From contig OW799233.1 in assembly GCA_941918925.1 (NCBI GenBank), positions 120,926,333 through 120,990,332 on the forward strand: a stretch of 64,000 bases of DNA. The letters are read 5' to 3'. The position numbers and the translations under genes were made by a program. The notes under the pieces were generated by a model that had not been told where the DNA came from, searched no databases, and was given only the letters and a program-made list of their open reading frames with translations. Shown here one piece after another: positions 23,394-34,175 of the stretch. Source of the DNA: Phyto melanocephala. Lineage: Eukaryota > Arthropoda > Insecta > Diptera > Rhinophoridae. How positions within the stretch are numbered: the first letter of the stretch is position 1; each line of letters starts with the position of its first letter.

Positions 23394-24116
23394 TAAATGC
23401 TAGGCGCACAATTGGGACGATCGACGAATTTTTCGTCGCGAATATTCGTCATCAAAAATAAAACACATTTGTGTATATGAGAATGCATACAATTGTGGCG
23501 TCAGTCGAAGTTCGCTATAAGCGGCGAACTCTGCATTAGATTTATTTCTATTTCTTACGCCGGCGAACGACGAACAAATTGATACAAGGTGAACATTTTT
23601 TATTAAATTTGGGTTTACTTCTCAACTTTTAAAGAAAATAAAGTTAGTTTTTACTTTAATAATTGTTTTATTTTTTATTTTAAAACATTTAAAAAAAGTA
23701 TAAAAAAGTTAAGTACAAAAATTTGTTTTTATTTGTGTTATGGCAAATGTTTAAGTTTATTAAGTGATCTTTTTTTCATATGGTCACACTATTAGCTGTT
23801 ATACACAAACAAAATTTTTATTATTGTTTAATGCACGTACCCACGACATTCTTTGCAAACGTTTTCTTTTACGTAAACAAGTTTTTATTATAATAGAAAT
23901 TATATTTATTGTTTTGTTGAGTTTCACAAAACATTAAATTCTTCGATTATTTTTGTCTTTTCTTTGCACAAACACTAAACAATTTTATCAACTATAAAAG
24001 ATGTTACTTTTTCGTCGTTGTTGTGCTTCACACGACGAATTTGCACAACGAATTTTTACCGAAGAGTTAGTCGTGTTGGGCGAAATTCGTCGTTCGTCCT
24101 AATTGTGCGCCGAGCA
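23394..24116. mobile_element. Non-coding repeat with GGCGCACAATT inverted ends (copy 1)
   Basis: ATGCTAGGCGCACAATTGGG followed by ACGA (23397) is answered by the complement of ATGCTCGGCGCACAATTAGG plus ACGA at the right (about 24091-24114). Several CGACGAA motifs in both orientations lie close to each end. The interior is AT-rich with TATTTCTTACGCCGGCGAAC (23547). The copy at 47.2 kb is in the opposite orientation. Target duplication is not clear. About 720 bp; no ORF. Confidence 0.75.
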
Positions 24117-24267
24117 TAAGGCTGTAAATTCTAGTTTTTCTATCTTAATAAATTTTTTATTTAAAATGTAATCATGACCTTTTATTTACTAAATGGTCCT
24201 TCATCTAACGTTTTTTTTCAAGTAGTGCTTATTTCGTGAATGGTAACACTTATATAGCTCCAGAGGC

Positions 24268-24424
24268 ATAATTGGGCCATTAGCAAGGAGTGGCCGTTGC
24301 AGTCAATGGCGATCGTTATAGGGCCATGTTAAGGGAATTTTTGTTCACAAAAATTGAAGAGGAGGATATGTGCAACATTTGGTTTCAACAGGACGCCGCT
24401 ACGTGCCACACAGAAAATATTTAG
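24268..24424 (+). pseudogene. Mariner-like transposase scrap around the second catalytic Asp
   Basis: Reading on the plus strand, ATAATTGGGCCA (IIGP) is followed by a frameshift and then VAVNGDRYRAMLREFLFTK and DMCNIWFQQDAATCHTENI up to a TAG at 24422. The QQDAATCHT block carries the second catalytic Asp. It is closest in recalled motifs to the DD41D element at 34 kb. It ends abruptly at both sides. Confidence 0.75.
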
Positions 24425-26135
24425 TAGTTTTTTTTTATAGCATTTTCAAAAAAAAAAGTTATTTAGCGGACCCTTTACTACTCATAATTAAAAGAAAAAA
24501 TATTATGTAAACTCCTAAACCTTGTGTATACATAACAATCGCTCAATTCACAAGCTGTCGTAATAGTTGTACATACTTCTACATTAATTTCTTATATAAC
24601 ACTTACAACAATTCAATTTTTGTTTATAAACTGCTGTATAAATAGATCATAGCTGGAAAAGTAGTTACTATCGCTATTTTTCTTCAATATGAAGAAGTGT
24701 ATATCCTACAACCTACCACTCCGACGGCAGTGTATGAATTGAGTAATTAAAGAAATATTTAATTGAATTTTGATAAAAAGTATTTATTTGTTAAATATTT
24801 CTCTCAAGCCATTTAATACTAATTTATTTTCATATAAAATTCAAACAACTTAAGAAAGAGACAAAGAATTAATATTTTAGTAAAAAAAAATATTGCTTCA
24901 ATGTGTTGTATTATTCAAATAAAATTGATTTTATCTTAAAAATGACTTTAAGCAATTTGAAGCAATTTAAGATATTCTTAAGCCTTATGGAAATAATCAA
25001 ATAGATATTAATAATGACTATTATGATTGTTTTCTTCTAATGTAATTACTAACATTTTCATCCCAATTGACACACAAAATAAATAAATTAATAAATTTTA
25101 TTCAAACTAATTAAATATTCTATTAATACTAAATATTAATTGTACATATGACTACGAACAAACACTAACTCTCTAAAAGTGTTATTGTGTGTGTGTGCAT
25201 ATGTGTTGTTATTTATATATAAATAAATTCTTTGTTTATATGTATGTATTTGTTTATGCATTTGACAGAAGCAAATGTCTACTAAAGGATATGTAAGTAT
25301 GCACAAATGTACACATACGTTTGTTAAAATGTACATAAATAATTGTTTCAATTACTTATAAATGTGTGATATTTTGAAAAATCTTATGATGTCAAAAATT
25401 TGTCTCTGCCTACGTTTTACTGTTTTAAATGTTGAAAATTTTCTTATTTTTTGTAATTGTAATTCTTACTGGTGTTGTTGTAGTTGTTGGCCATAAATAA
25501 AAATCATTTCAACATCCTTGAATCTCAGCCTGTACAACGAGCAGTTGTTTTATATTTGAGCCATGTGACGCTCATGTCAAGTCACTTGCCATTTGAAAAA
25601 TATTAATAATTTGTCAGTCTGTAAGTTGTATGTGTTTCGCTTTGGCAAATAGTTTCTGCAGGACAGAACTTCCCAACTTTTGCTTTGAAGTAGCCATTAC
25701 TGTTCTTATATTGTGTTATCGTTAGGACCTGAAATGCTTAATCACATAATTTAAATCCTAAAAGAAATTGGTTTATTTTAATTGGTTGGCCAGGGGTATG
25801 TATGTAAACGAACATAGTATCTGTTATGTTTTGCTTTATGACAGAACAACTTTTGATATTAAAAATTTTGCTAAATTTGCTAACGTCTAATATCAGTACT
25901 GTTAGTAATGCTGAAAAAAGTGTCACTAAGTTTATTGTGAGCTTTAAACTTCACTACCTTTTTTTGTAAAAGATCAATAGCTTTTAAATATCTTACAAAT
26001 TGTTATATAGAGTGGGACTAAAGTCATCATCGGGTTTAAAAATAATGAACATGTAGCGCATCAAAACAACAGAAAGATCTACCAGATGGCGTTATACTCA
26101 GTTAGGAATGGCTCGTACGTCACTATGGCATATTA
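24425..26135. other. AT-rich spacer
   Basis: A GT run at 25188-25198 and A/T tracts; no gene, terminal repeats or coding frame recognised. Confidence 0.5.
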
Positions 26136-26136
26136 C

Positions 26137-27157
26137 AAACAAGTAAGAGTGCTATATTCGGCCATGCCGAATCTTATATACCCTTCACAACGTGTAGTCA
26201 TGCAATAACAATAGTTTGTATCACCATTCATACCATACGAAATACGTACATACATATAAAAAACATTCATATATAAAAACATCCCATTGTAAAATTATAG
26301 ATTTATGTATGTGTTAAAAAAAATTAAAAAAAAAAAAAAAATAAAAAAATATAAATAATAAATACAAAATAAAACAAATTAAAAAAAATGTAAAAAAAAT
26401 TAAAAAAAAGTTAAAAAAAATATTAAAAAAAAAATAATTAAAATATATATATAAATAATATATAAAATAAGAAATAAAAAAAAATTAAAAAAAAAATTTA
26501 ATTGGACTCAGCTGGGGTTCGATGCCACGTTTACTCTAAGCAGTATACCACGTCTGTATTTATGTATGTTGTTGTTGTATGTTGTTTTTGTGTTAAAAAA
26601 AAACGTGGCGGCCGTGGGTTTTTGCTCATATCTCAGTTGTTTATATACCGATGTTTCTGGTTTTCAATACAGATCTACTCCCAAATATTTCTGATATGGT
26701 AATACCTCACCCGGGTCCAGGCGATGTCGGGGGGCTTCAAAAAGACAGACAGGCAGACTGACAGAGCTTAATCGACTCCCCTATTCATAAGCTTTCAGAA
26801 AATATATACTTTATGGGGTCGGAAATCAAAATTGTAGAAATTTCAGACGGAATGACAAACCTATATACAGATGCCTTACTTCCTCAACCTCGTAACTTAA
26901 AAAATACGGTTTTGACTTTTTTATATCAAACGATTGTGTCATGCTTTAACGAAAGAAGATTAGTATATTAGCGCTTCCAATATACATAAATGCAATGAAT
27001 TTCTTAATAATTGCATTTTAACTTTTAACCAAACACCGAAGTATAAAAATATGAACCGTTTTTTTTTTCTCTCCTGAAAAATTTTTTTTTTTTTTTAAAT
27101 AAGAGGTTGAGGAAGTAAGGCATCGATATACCCTTTTTCACAGTGTGAAGGGTATAA
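26137..27157 (+). mobile_element. DINE-1-like element, complete, small subfamily
   Basis: It begins AAACAAGTAAGAGTGC with hairpin ATTCGGCCATGCCGAAT (26156-26172). A perfect 13-bp subterminal repeat TATACCCTTCACA (26177-26189) is answered by TGTGAAGGGTATA (27144-27156); DINE-1 is also described with 13-bp subterminal repeats. The body has a long A-rich tract (26318-26500), the AGACAGACAGGCAGACTGAC microsatellite and TATACTTTATGGGGTCGGAA, matching 1-402. A MITE is inserted at 26870-27124, a few bases before the right end. It has no coding capacity. Confidence 0.8.
26870..27124. mobile_element. MITE nested in the DINE-like element
   Basis: Perfect 22-bp inverted ends starting GATGCCTTACTTCCTCAACC (26870-26891, complement at 27103-27124). 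Comparison with 1-402 shows that it splits CCTATATATACCC, proving insertion after the DINE copy formed. The exact duplication is unclear (flanks ATATACA and GATATAC). The interior is T-rich and non-coding. Confidence 0.85.
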
Positions 27158-27479
27158 AAAGATTTACTGTTATTACCATATAAGGTGCAATTTTCGAAAG
27201 AAGTTTTACCCGCACAACATTGACAACTTCTTAAATTTGCAGTAAAATTTTAACCAGAAAAAAAACTTATTTTTTTGAAAACCCGATTATGGGTGATAAT
27301 GCTCATTTCATTTAAACTATGTTCCAAATATCCAAGATCCATTTATCATCGCCAAGTGTATATAAGTGTACAAGCATTATATCATTCTCGAAAATGAAGT
27401 TAAAAAAACCTAACCGTAAATTAAGATCGGTGTCAGTTTATAATAGAAAATTTTTTACGTCCTGTTTTTTAAAAAAAAA

Positions 27480-27818
27480 CTGAGATCTGATGGATAAAGT
27501 ATCTGCTCGATCTGTCCGCTACACAATGACATTTTGTGGTAAATAATTGAATAATAATTGGAATAATTGAAAAAAAAATTTGTCAAGGCTTTTACCAAAT
27601 CTTTCAACGCCGAACTTTTTTCTTTTGGGTTATTTGAAGTAAATATATGTGAAGAACCCCGTGACAATTCTTGAACTCAAAGTTAACATTGTTGCAGAAA
27701 TTTAAGCACTACAGCGGCAAACTTTGAAATAGTTTGTTTAAAATGCTCTAAAACGATCCCTTTATAAAGAAGAAGCTGAAAACGGAGGTAATTTGAGTGA
27801 CAATATTTTCCACTATAT
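27480..27818 (+). pseudogene. Mariner-like transposase, C-terminal fragment
   Basis: Read on the plus strand: LSTPNFFLLGYLK, then a stop, then IYVKNPVTILELKVNIVAEI, QRQTLK, NALKRSLYKEEAENGGNLSD and NIFH. This is the order expected from the third catalytic Asp (here Asn, in STPNFF) to the C-terminal GGHLSDIIFH-type motif. Three in-frame stops are present. It belongs to a different lineage from the 34 kb and 45 kb elements. Its 5' part was not recognised in 27160-27480. Confidence 0.7.
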
Positions 27819-27833
27819 ATTTGGGTCCCTTAC

Positions 27834-28058
27834 CGATACTCCTTGCTGACCAGTGATTTTTCGGTTATCAATCGGCATCCCTTCCTTTAGTGAGTTCTGC
27901 ACCGCTACAGGCATTTTCTCTAGATTTGAAAACCGTTTTACGTTGCCGACTGGTAATTGCCTATTAACCAAATCACACAGTCCTTCGTAGCCGCCAAAAT
28001 CTTTATTAGATTGATGTTTTCCATTACATCTACACTTAATATGTGTCAGAACGTTAGC
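27834..28058 (-). CDS. Isolated candidate exon of an unrecognised host gene, 75 codons
   Basis: On the minus strand an acceptor-like TAG/GCTAAC (28060-28055) opens a frame of exactly 75 codons that ends at a donor-like TCG/GTAAGG (27833-27828). It is phase 0 at both sides. The residues include HIKCRCNGKHQSNKDFGGYE, GLCDLVNRQLPVGNVKRFSN and MPVAVQNSLKEGMPIDNRK, with no stop. The composition is rich and not AT-driven, unlike chance ORFs in this window. The polypyrimidine tract before the acceptor is weak. I do not recognise the protein. No second exon was found in the window, so this could be an exon between giant introns, or a duplicated or captured exon. Confidence 0.5.
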
Positions 28059-28163
28059 CTACCGCGATATAACCTCGTTAATTTTTAGTTTCAAGCTTGA
28101 ATGCCTCCGCTGACTATTATTTCAATTTTCATTACATATAAAGAAATTTCCATTTTGTTTATA

Positions 28164-28979
28164 TGAAAATAGCAGTGTTTAGGAAAAAATGCATTTCATT
28201 AAAATTTATGAGAAAAAAGAGACGTAAAATTTAAATAATTAATTAAAATTAAGTAAATAGAATTATTAGTATTTAGTTGCATTTTCCATATTTATAATAA
28301 TGGCTTCACAACGTCCAGGCATTGAGTCCACGAAGTGTTGGCACCATTCTGCTGATATTTCTAGCCAAGCTCTTTGGACAAATTCCCAAAGCTGCGCATT
28401 TTTGTTTGGTTTTGCCGTTTGTCAGCTGGCCAGTCAACATATTTTCTTGCGAATTGTAAACGTCTTTCTCTTTATTTTTGGGTACTATATTTTTTTGGAC
28501 TATAAGCCGACAGTTTTCCTTCTAATAGCCTCCTTCGTACAGTCATGTCACAAACATCCAGATTTAGCTCTGCTCTAATCTGCCTAGCCGATTTGAATGG
28601 GTCTTCTCAACAAAGTCTCAAGATTCTCCGATCATCTTGGAGTGAGGTTTTCTGTTTTCCGCCTCTAGTTTCCATTGTTTTCACGTATTTTATGGCATTG
28701 GATATCATTTTCGCTGTACAATGCATTACATTTTGTATTTCAGTGTAAGATTTTTCTTCTTTCCTCAAATCTAAAATAAACTTTCGCTGATCGGCAGTGC
28801 AATTTTTCGCGCGGCCCACTTAATAAAAAACTGTGAAAAAGTACGAACATTTTTCTTTAATTCTATAAAAAGTACAAACAATAAATATTTAACTTCAACT
28901 CACTTCTGCTTAAATTTTTGTAAAATTTACGACTTTTTTTGAAGAAAACAAAAAACCTTTAATCGCACTGCTATTTTAA
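28164..28979 (-). mobile_element. Tc1-like element, internally deleted
   Basis: Inverted ends TGAAAATAGCAGTG (28164) and the complement of CACTGCTATTTTAA (28966-28979), each flanked by TA (28162-28163 and 28980-28981), the Tc1/mariner target duplication. It is 816 bp, about half the length of an autonomous Tc1 element (about 1.6-1.7 kb). It contains a broken transposase on the minus strand. Confidence 0.8.
28266..28819 (-). pseudogene. Tc1-like transposase lacking its catalytic core
   Basis: It starts MGRAKNCTADQRKFILDLRK, a paired-type helix-turn-helix N-terminus. After LRLC a TGA replaces the usual Arg codon, and the frame goes on through EDPFKSARQIRAELNLDVCD and TVRRRLLEGKLSAYSPKK to a TAA. 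Then come RRLQFARKYVDWPAD and, after a junction, NAQLWEFVQRAWLEISAEWC and VDSMPGRCEAIIINMENATK before the TAA at 28266. The last part is the normal Tc1 C-terminus, while the DDE catalytic region between DWPAD and LWEFV is deleted. The product could at most bind ends. The open frames on the plus strand here are shadows. Confidence 0.85.
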
Positions 28980-28981
28980 TA

Positions 28982-31213
28982 TTTATAAAAAAGTTGTACT
29001 GAATTTGGAAAGCAACCGTTATCTCAAGAGTTGCCATGTTATATCTGCTATTTTCTCCTGTCATAAGTATTATTACTTCCGATATTTACAAACTCAATCT
29101 TGTTTTCCACTTGCATAGAGCTGAATCATTACCAAAGCAATTTTCAGCCCAAAAGGTAAAAGTTTGGTCGCAAACCTGCAGTTATAAAAAATTTAAAATG
29201 GCGAATCAAGCGAGTCTTTAATTTATCAAATCCAACTGTAAAGTGCTATCTGTACAAATGTTTTTTCGTAGATTAAAGAAATTTCTTAACAGAAGACGGA
29301 AGCCATAATTTTTCAACAGCCATAGGTACTGATTGGTTAACTGCAATTTGAACATACTCTGCATAAATTCGAAAATTGCTAATAAATTGCTTAAAGACAA
29401 TCAAATTTTCAGTGGATTGGAAATACTGTGGTATTGTGCAAAATCCTCAATAATTGACAAAAACTTATTAGCATTTTAAATTTGAATAAAATTTATTTAC
29501 TCAAAGAGTTTCTTAAAATTTCGCAACTTCCTGAGTAACACATACCACCGATTGGGTAATACGTATTGTATGAATTTTTAGTATTGTTTTTCAGTTGTAA
29601 ATATTACTCACCATAAAAACAGTCAACCGAATAAATGCCTTAAAAAAACTTCCATCTGAAATGTATGTATTGGTATTTCATTTCAGTGCAGTGCGGTGCA
29701 TTGTTGTGTAAATTGTTTTTAGACATTTAGGCCCAAAAGTCTATAGAACAATATTGCAATGTATTGTTCGAGCAGATGTTACAGTTAAATAAGGATGAAC
29801 TGACTGGTCATTGGTTTATGTTTTTCATTTTGCATTTTTTTATCCAAATTTTTCATAGGGTCTCGTATTTTGCTCTGTACATAAATTTTTAAAGACATTC
29901 ATGTATCGCTCAAAAAGATGTTTTTATTTTAATAAGGTATTGTTGTAGAACTTAGAATTTATTTATTTATAATTAAATAAAAAGCAGAAACAGCAAAACA
30001 AAAAATAAATAAAAATGGGCTTTACCTAATACCAACGTTAGTCTGTGATTTCGTCTGTATTGCTTTCGGAATGAAAGCTAGACTATGTACTAATATGGGT
30101 TATTATCTATCCGTGTGCCAGCTTTTATTTGGTTCCCAAAGGCTATGTTTGCATGTGTAGTAACAAAAATTTAAACATTCTCATTTATTATATAAGTTGG
30201 ATTCCTACTTACTTTTCCTAAAAAAATTAAATATATTCCCTCTAATTGTGAAAACATTTTTATTCAAAACACATTAAACATTTTTTATAAATTCATTGAA
30301 AATTTATATTCATTTTTATACAAATTGCATTATATTTAATTAGTCATTCAAAGATTGGATTCTGCTTTAAACGTAATAAAAACAACATTCAAGGAAATTA
30401 CTTAACCATTTAATATTACAAATAAGCACATGAACACACATTAACATGTGCATGTGCATACCATTAAAACACACACAAGTGAAATAATATTTACTTAAAA
30501 AAAAAAACACGAAAAACAAACGCATACACAGAAAATACCTTGTGAATGTTTAACTTATTTTTAAAATTTTTTAAAATAATTTTACAATGTTTTAATAATA
30601 ATTTAACAAACACGCGCACCCTCCACAAAAAAAGAATTCCGTTTAAATTATTATAAATTTATAAAAAAGAAAAACAGTCACCACTGCACATTATTATATG
30701 CAAGTGTGTGTGCATGTGTGTGAGTGCAATGTTCAGGCAGAAAGTATTCGTACAAAAACATGAACATAGAAGTTTCCGTTGTTAATAAATAAAGTTGCTT
30801 TTTAGGAGGCTACGGCAGGAGTAAGCATTTTTACACTCTAATACAAACGCACAAGCATAACCAGACACCGAACATAATAAATACACCAAAGTTTGTTTTC
30901 AATATAGAAAGGTGCATAAAGTAACGTAACAGCAACAACAACAATAATAACACAAGTCAACACGAAATAAACATAACGAAAAACTTCGATCATTTACTGT
31001 TAATGTGTGTATGTGTGTAAATCACAAGTTCATATATTTTGATATACTTAACGCGGCACTGTGGATTGAATCAGTCCTCATGCAATAATAGTTGCATGAT
31101 AATAGAGTTCAAAAGTTTAAATTAAATAACAAAAAAGGTTTTTTTAAAAGTAGAAAGTTTACACAGAAAAAAAAATAAATATGAATTTCAATTACGAAAT
31201 TAATATTATTAAT
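28982..31213. other. AT-rich spacer, no gene seen
   Basis: A/T tracts, CATGTGCATGTGCAT near 30449 and GT runs near 30705-30725 and 31005. No repeat ends or coding frames recognised. Confidence 0.5.
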
Positions 31214-31551
31214 TAATGGTGTTTTCCTTTCTAAAAAAAAATGTTACAATAAGTATGTGTAACATTTTTATCAGTCTACACTCACACCTATAAAGTGGTC
31301 CATTTTTTTTGTTTCAATGGAACAGAAAAATTTCTTGATTTTACACTGAACATTAATGTATATGTAGCGATTAAAAATTTGAACTTAAATTTTGTGTAAC
31401 TAATCGCTATTTTCTTGTAAGTATTTATAAGCGTTAGCAACATTGATAAGATACAGACAAAATCAGCTGGTAAAAAAATTTTGCGCCATAATTGGGAAAA
31501 ATTATTTTGTGGATATAGAAACATTTAGAAAAGCAGAAATAAAAGCAAAAA

Positions 31552-32288
31552 ATGGATTCTTTTAATAGCCAAGGTGAATCTCATACAACGAACAAAAAAA
31601 CTGAAGGTATGTACATACATATTTTGCATTATTACTTACTACACACCCATAAGTATGTACATCTATAAATATTATTAACATTGTGATAAATTCCAGTTGG
31701 GTCTGATGGTGACACCAGAAAACTTTTTGAAGAAGTATGTGAATCTCCAACATCTTACAGGAAAATTCAAGGTATATTACATAATTACACACAGATACGT
31801 ACATATGTACATTAATATTATTTATATTATCACAAATTGTAGTTTGGTCTGATGGCGATACAAGAAAACTTTTGGATTTGTATGGAGAATATATGCAGGA
31901 AATAGGCCCACTAAAACAATTTAGGACCAAAAAAGATATGTGGGTTAAAATCGCCATGGATTTTCGAGAAAAAACTCCTAAGCAATGCGAAGAAAGATAT
32001 AAAACTGTTGTAAGAAGAAAAAAGATGGCAGTTGAAAACAACAAAGCATCTGGTTCAAAACGGATGCATGTAAATTTCGAGGAAGAGCTTAACAAAATCA
32101 GTTTTTTGGATGACTCGATTGAGCCAGAAATACAAATGAGTAGTTCCAAGTGCCAAAAAATTGAAAAATGTCAAAACACGAAAATTAAAAAAAAACAAAA
32201 TGAAAGTGTTCAAGAAACGTTACTTAAAATAGCTGAAAAAAAGAAGAAGGTCGTGAAAGACGACACAAAGAGAAAATGGACTTACTAA
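31552..32288 (+). CDS. Myb/SANT-like (trihelix-type) DNA-binding protein, three exons
   Basis: Proposed exons are 31552-31606, 31697-31771 and 31843-32288, with donors GTATGT and GTATAT, acceptors TTCCAG and TTGTAG, all phase 1, giving 191 codons plus stop. Exon 3 opens the SANT-like domain: VWSDGDTRKLLDLYGEYMQE, then MWVKIAMDF and TPKQCEERYKTVVRRKKM (three-helix pattern with spaced Trp and an R-Y-K recognition helix), followed by a Lys-rich tail ending KRKWTY. Exon 2 repeats the domain start (VGSDGDTRKLFEEV) and is a multiple of three, so it can be skipped in frame. An AATAAA lies near 32478. In PIF/Harbinger elements such proteins help the transposase enter the nucleus and bind ends (established for the superfamily). 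No disabling mutation is seen. The minus-strand 195-codon frame here is a shadow. Confidence 0.75.
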
Positions 32289-32518
32289 AGAAACTTTTAG
32301 AAGATACAAAATAATGTTAATGGTTTAAAAAATATTAATTATATTTCAAATAATGGTTCTGTTTAAACTGACCGAATTTTTTTGAAACTGAATTCCTTTT
32401 AAGTTTGTACCTTTTATATACTTTTATACATATGTATGTACCTATTTGTAACTTTTGTGTAACTATTTTCAAAAGAAATAAAGTTTTGTTTTACTATTTT
32501 AAATCACTATTTTTGTTT

Positions 32519-32597
32519 AAATCAGCTACGATTTCATCATCAGCACTCTTTATCGGTATACTACTATGAGTGCTGATGATGAAATCGTAGCTGATTT
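32519..32597. repeat. Perfect 30-bp inverted repeat (hairpin)
   Basis: AAATCAGCTACGATTTCATC continuing ATCAGCACTC (32519-32548) is exactly complementary to 32568-32597, with a 19-base loop. The right arm starts a short plus-strand frame (MSADDEIVADFENAFHSANI) ending TAG at 32638-32640. The left arm is therefore probably an inverted duplicate of a coding piece made during internal rearrangement. Confidence 0.85.
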
Positions 32598-32621
32598 CGA
32601 AAATGCATTCCACTCGGCTAA

Positions 32622-32790
32622 TATCGGAAATAATTTTTAGAAAGAATATTCCTAAAATGGTTACAATTTAATTTAATTTGAATTATAAAATTAAATAGAA
32701 AAGAACAAATGAACTTAAGCCAAAATAAAAAAAATGGTTCACATTAAAATTTAATATATAGAAAAAAGTTCGAATAAAATATAAATTTAT
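32622..32790 (+). repeat. Dispersed repeat, second copy of 15145-15320
   Basis: Matches 15145-15320 through AATATCGGAAATAATTTTTA, GGTTACAATTTAA and GTTCGAATAAAATATAAATT, with small indels. Here it lies inside the Harbinger element, between the SANT gene and the transposase exon. Confidence 0.6.
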
Positions 32791-32858
32791 AACTATAAAA
32801 AATAAATAAAATACATAAATATTTAAACATTTTTAAGAAATTATTTGCAATTACTTAC

Positions 32859-33011
32859 ATCTACATCCGAGTAGTTATGAACGATATTTTCCACAAAGTT
32901 TTTTACCCGTGGAAGCGTTTCTCTACTTTGTAAATATAAAAGAAACTCCTCCTCATCAGATGATGAGGATGTGTCCAGGATTTCTTTTAAAATAAGTTTT
33001 CTTGTGTTCAT
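32859..33011 (-). pseudogene. Harbinger-like transposase, exon 1 only
   Basis: An ATG at 33011 on the minus strand opens 51 codons that end at a clean donor (GTAAGT, 32858-32853): MNTRKLILKEILDTSSSSDE, then FLLYLQSRETLPRVKNF and VENIVHNYSDVD. An acidic N-terminus leading to a NFVE-x-IV-x-NYSD motif just before the FRLSR-type segment is typical of HARBI1-like transposases, as recalled. No downstream catalytic exons were found in 31217-32850, so the gene is truncated by deletion and not merely split. Confidence 0.6.
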
Positions 33012-33289
33012 TATTTTGTGTTTTTTATTTTACTGCATTTTATGTCAAAAACTCGCTTGCATATAAAAGTATTTATTTACATAACACAGCTGTAAAAAAG
33101 GGAACTTTGTTACACTGAAATATAATTGGGGGTAAGAAGTGCTACACTTTTACCAGTTATTTGTGCAACATGTTCAGAAAAGAACACGATAACTGTTTGC
33201 ACTCTTGCATGTATTTTTAGAATAGAACATAAACCCGCTCGAAGGGTAGCATTAATGTAACATTTTTGTCAGATAGGAAAACACCATCA

Positions 33290-34173
33290 AATGTTATTTG
33301 ATTTTGCTACAATCAGCAAAATGATACTATTAATTAAAAGAAAATTAATAATTTTAATTGAAAAATATTGCGAAATATGTTAATTAAAACAGTATTAAAC
33401 AAGTATTTAAAATGTATTTAATTATGAAAAACAATTTCAATTCATTAAATCACGCCTTAAATTGAAGTTCGGGATAAATTTAAATAAAGTATTTATTGTA
33501 TCGGTAATAAAAACTATTACACCTGTTTTAAATAAAAGTAGCCGAAAAGAAAAAAAGATGCATAAACAATATTTAAGGTTTACTAAAGGCTTCTTTTTTA
33601 GATGTTGTACAAAAACTTATCAAATAAGAATTTTTATTAAAAACTGGTGGCACAACTAAACGTCATATTTTACTCGACCTAGGTGCAAAGAAATTTACTG
33701 TTAAAAAGTATTGCTCAAGCCGAGGGAAGGAAGTCAAATAATTACTTACTTATTCATTTTTAAACCCAACAAAATGTATTGGGCTGCAAGTAATATTGAT
33801 TTAAGTTCCTAATTATATTAGGAACACAATCGGTTCATATGCTATGAATGAAAAATTTTGTTAAACTTATGCTTGAAAACTAAATCTTAAAAATAAGGTT
33901 TTTTTTTCAATTTTATTTTTCAATACATTTTACTTTCAACTGACAGAAGTTTCAAAGTTTTTAAAAACAAAAATTATATCAATTAAAAAAGTTATTTAAC
34001 TTAATTGAAAATTTAATTCAAATTTAGAAATATATCAATAAGTCATTGAATAAAAAAATTTTAATCAAGAATTTTTTCTGTGTATGTATCGTGCAAAGAT
34101 TTCTGTTTATTTGAAAATATGTGATAAGATTTTAATTTTAAAAAATTTTTTAATTATATTAATTTTTTTAAAC
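33290..34173. other. AT-rich spacer, no gene seen
   Basis: A small palindrome GTTCCTAATTATATTAGGAAC lies at 33807-33827. No other structure or frame recognised. Confidence 0.5.
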
Positions 34174-34175
34174 TA

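Larger units (their letters stand above)
31217..33286 (+). mobile_element. PIF/Harbinger-type element with SANT gene and truncated transposase
   Basis: About 30-bp inverted ends: TGGTGTTTTCCTTTCTAAAA (31217) with ATGTTAC against the complement of the right end, TGGTGTTTTCCTATCTGACA with ATGTTAC. The flanks are TAA (31214-31216) and TCA (33287-33289), one mismatch from the 3-bp duplication expected of this superfamily. It contains two converging genes, a Myb/SANT-like protein (plus strand) and the first exon of a Harbinger-like nuclease (minus strand). PIF/Harbinger elements characteristically carry this pair. The rest of the transposase is missing; in its place lie a 30-bp hairpin (32519-32597) and an AT-rich repeat also found at 15.1 kb. 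Confidence 0.75.

Noticed and set aside
28300..28748. Plus-strand open frames of 92 and 67 codons
   Set aside because: They are antisense to the Tc1 transposase remnant (minus strand), which explains the open reading.
31562..32149. 195-codon minus-strand frame opposite the SANT gene
   Set aside because: It is the antisense shadow of exons 1-3 and their introns; the plus strand has the recognisable SANT pattern and splice sites.
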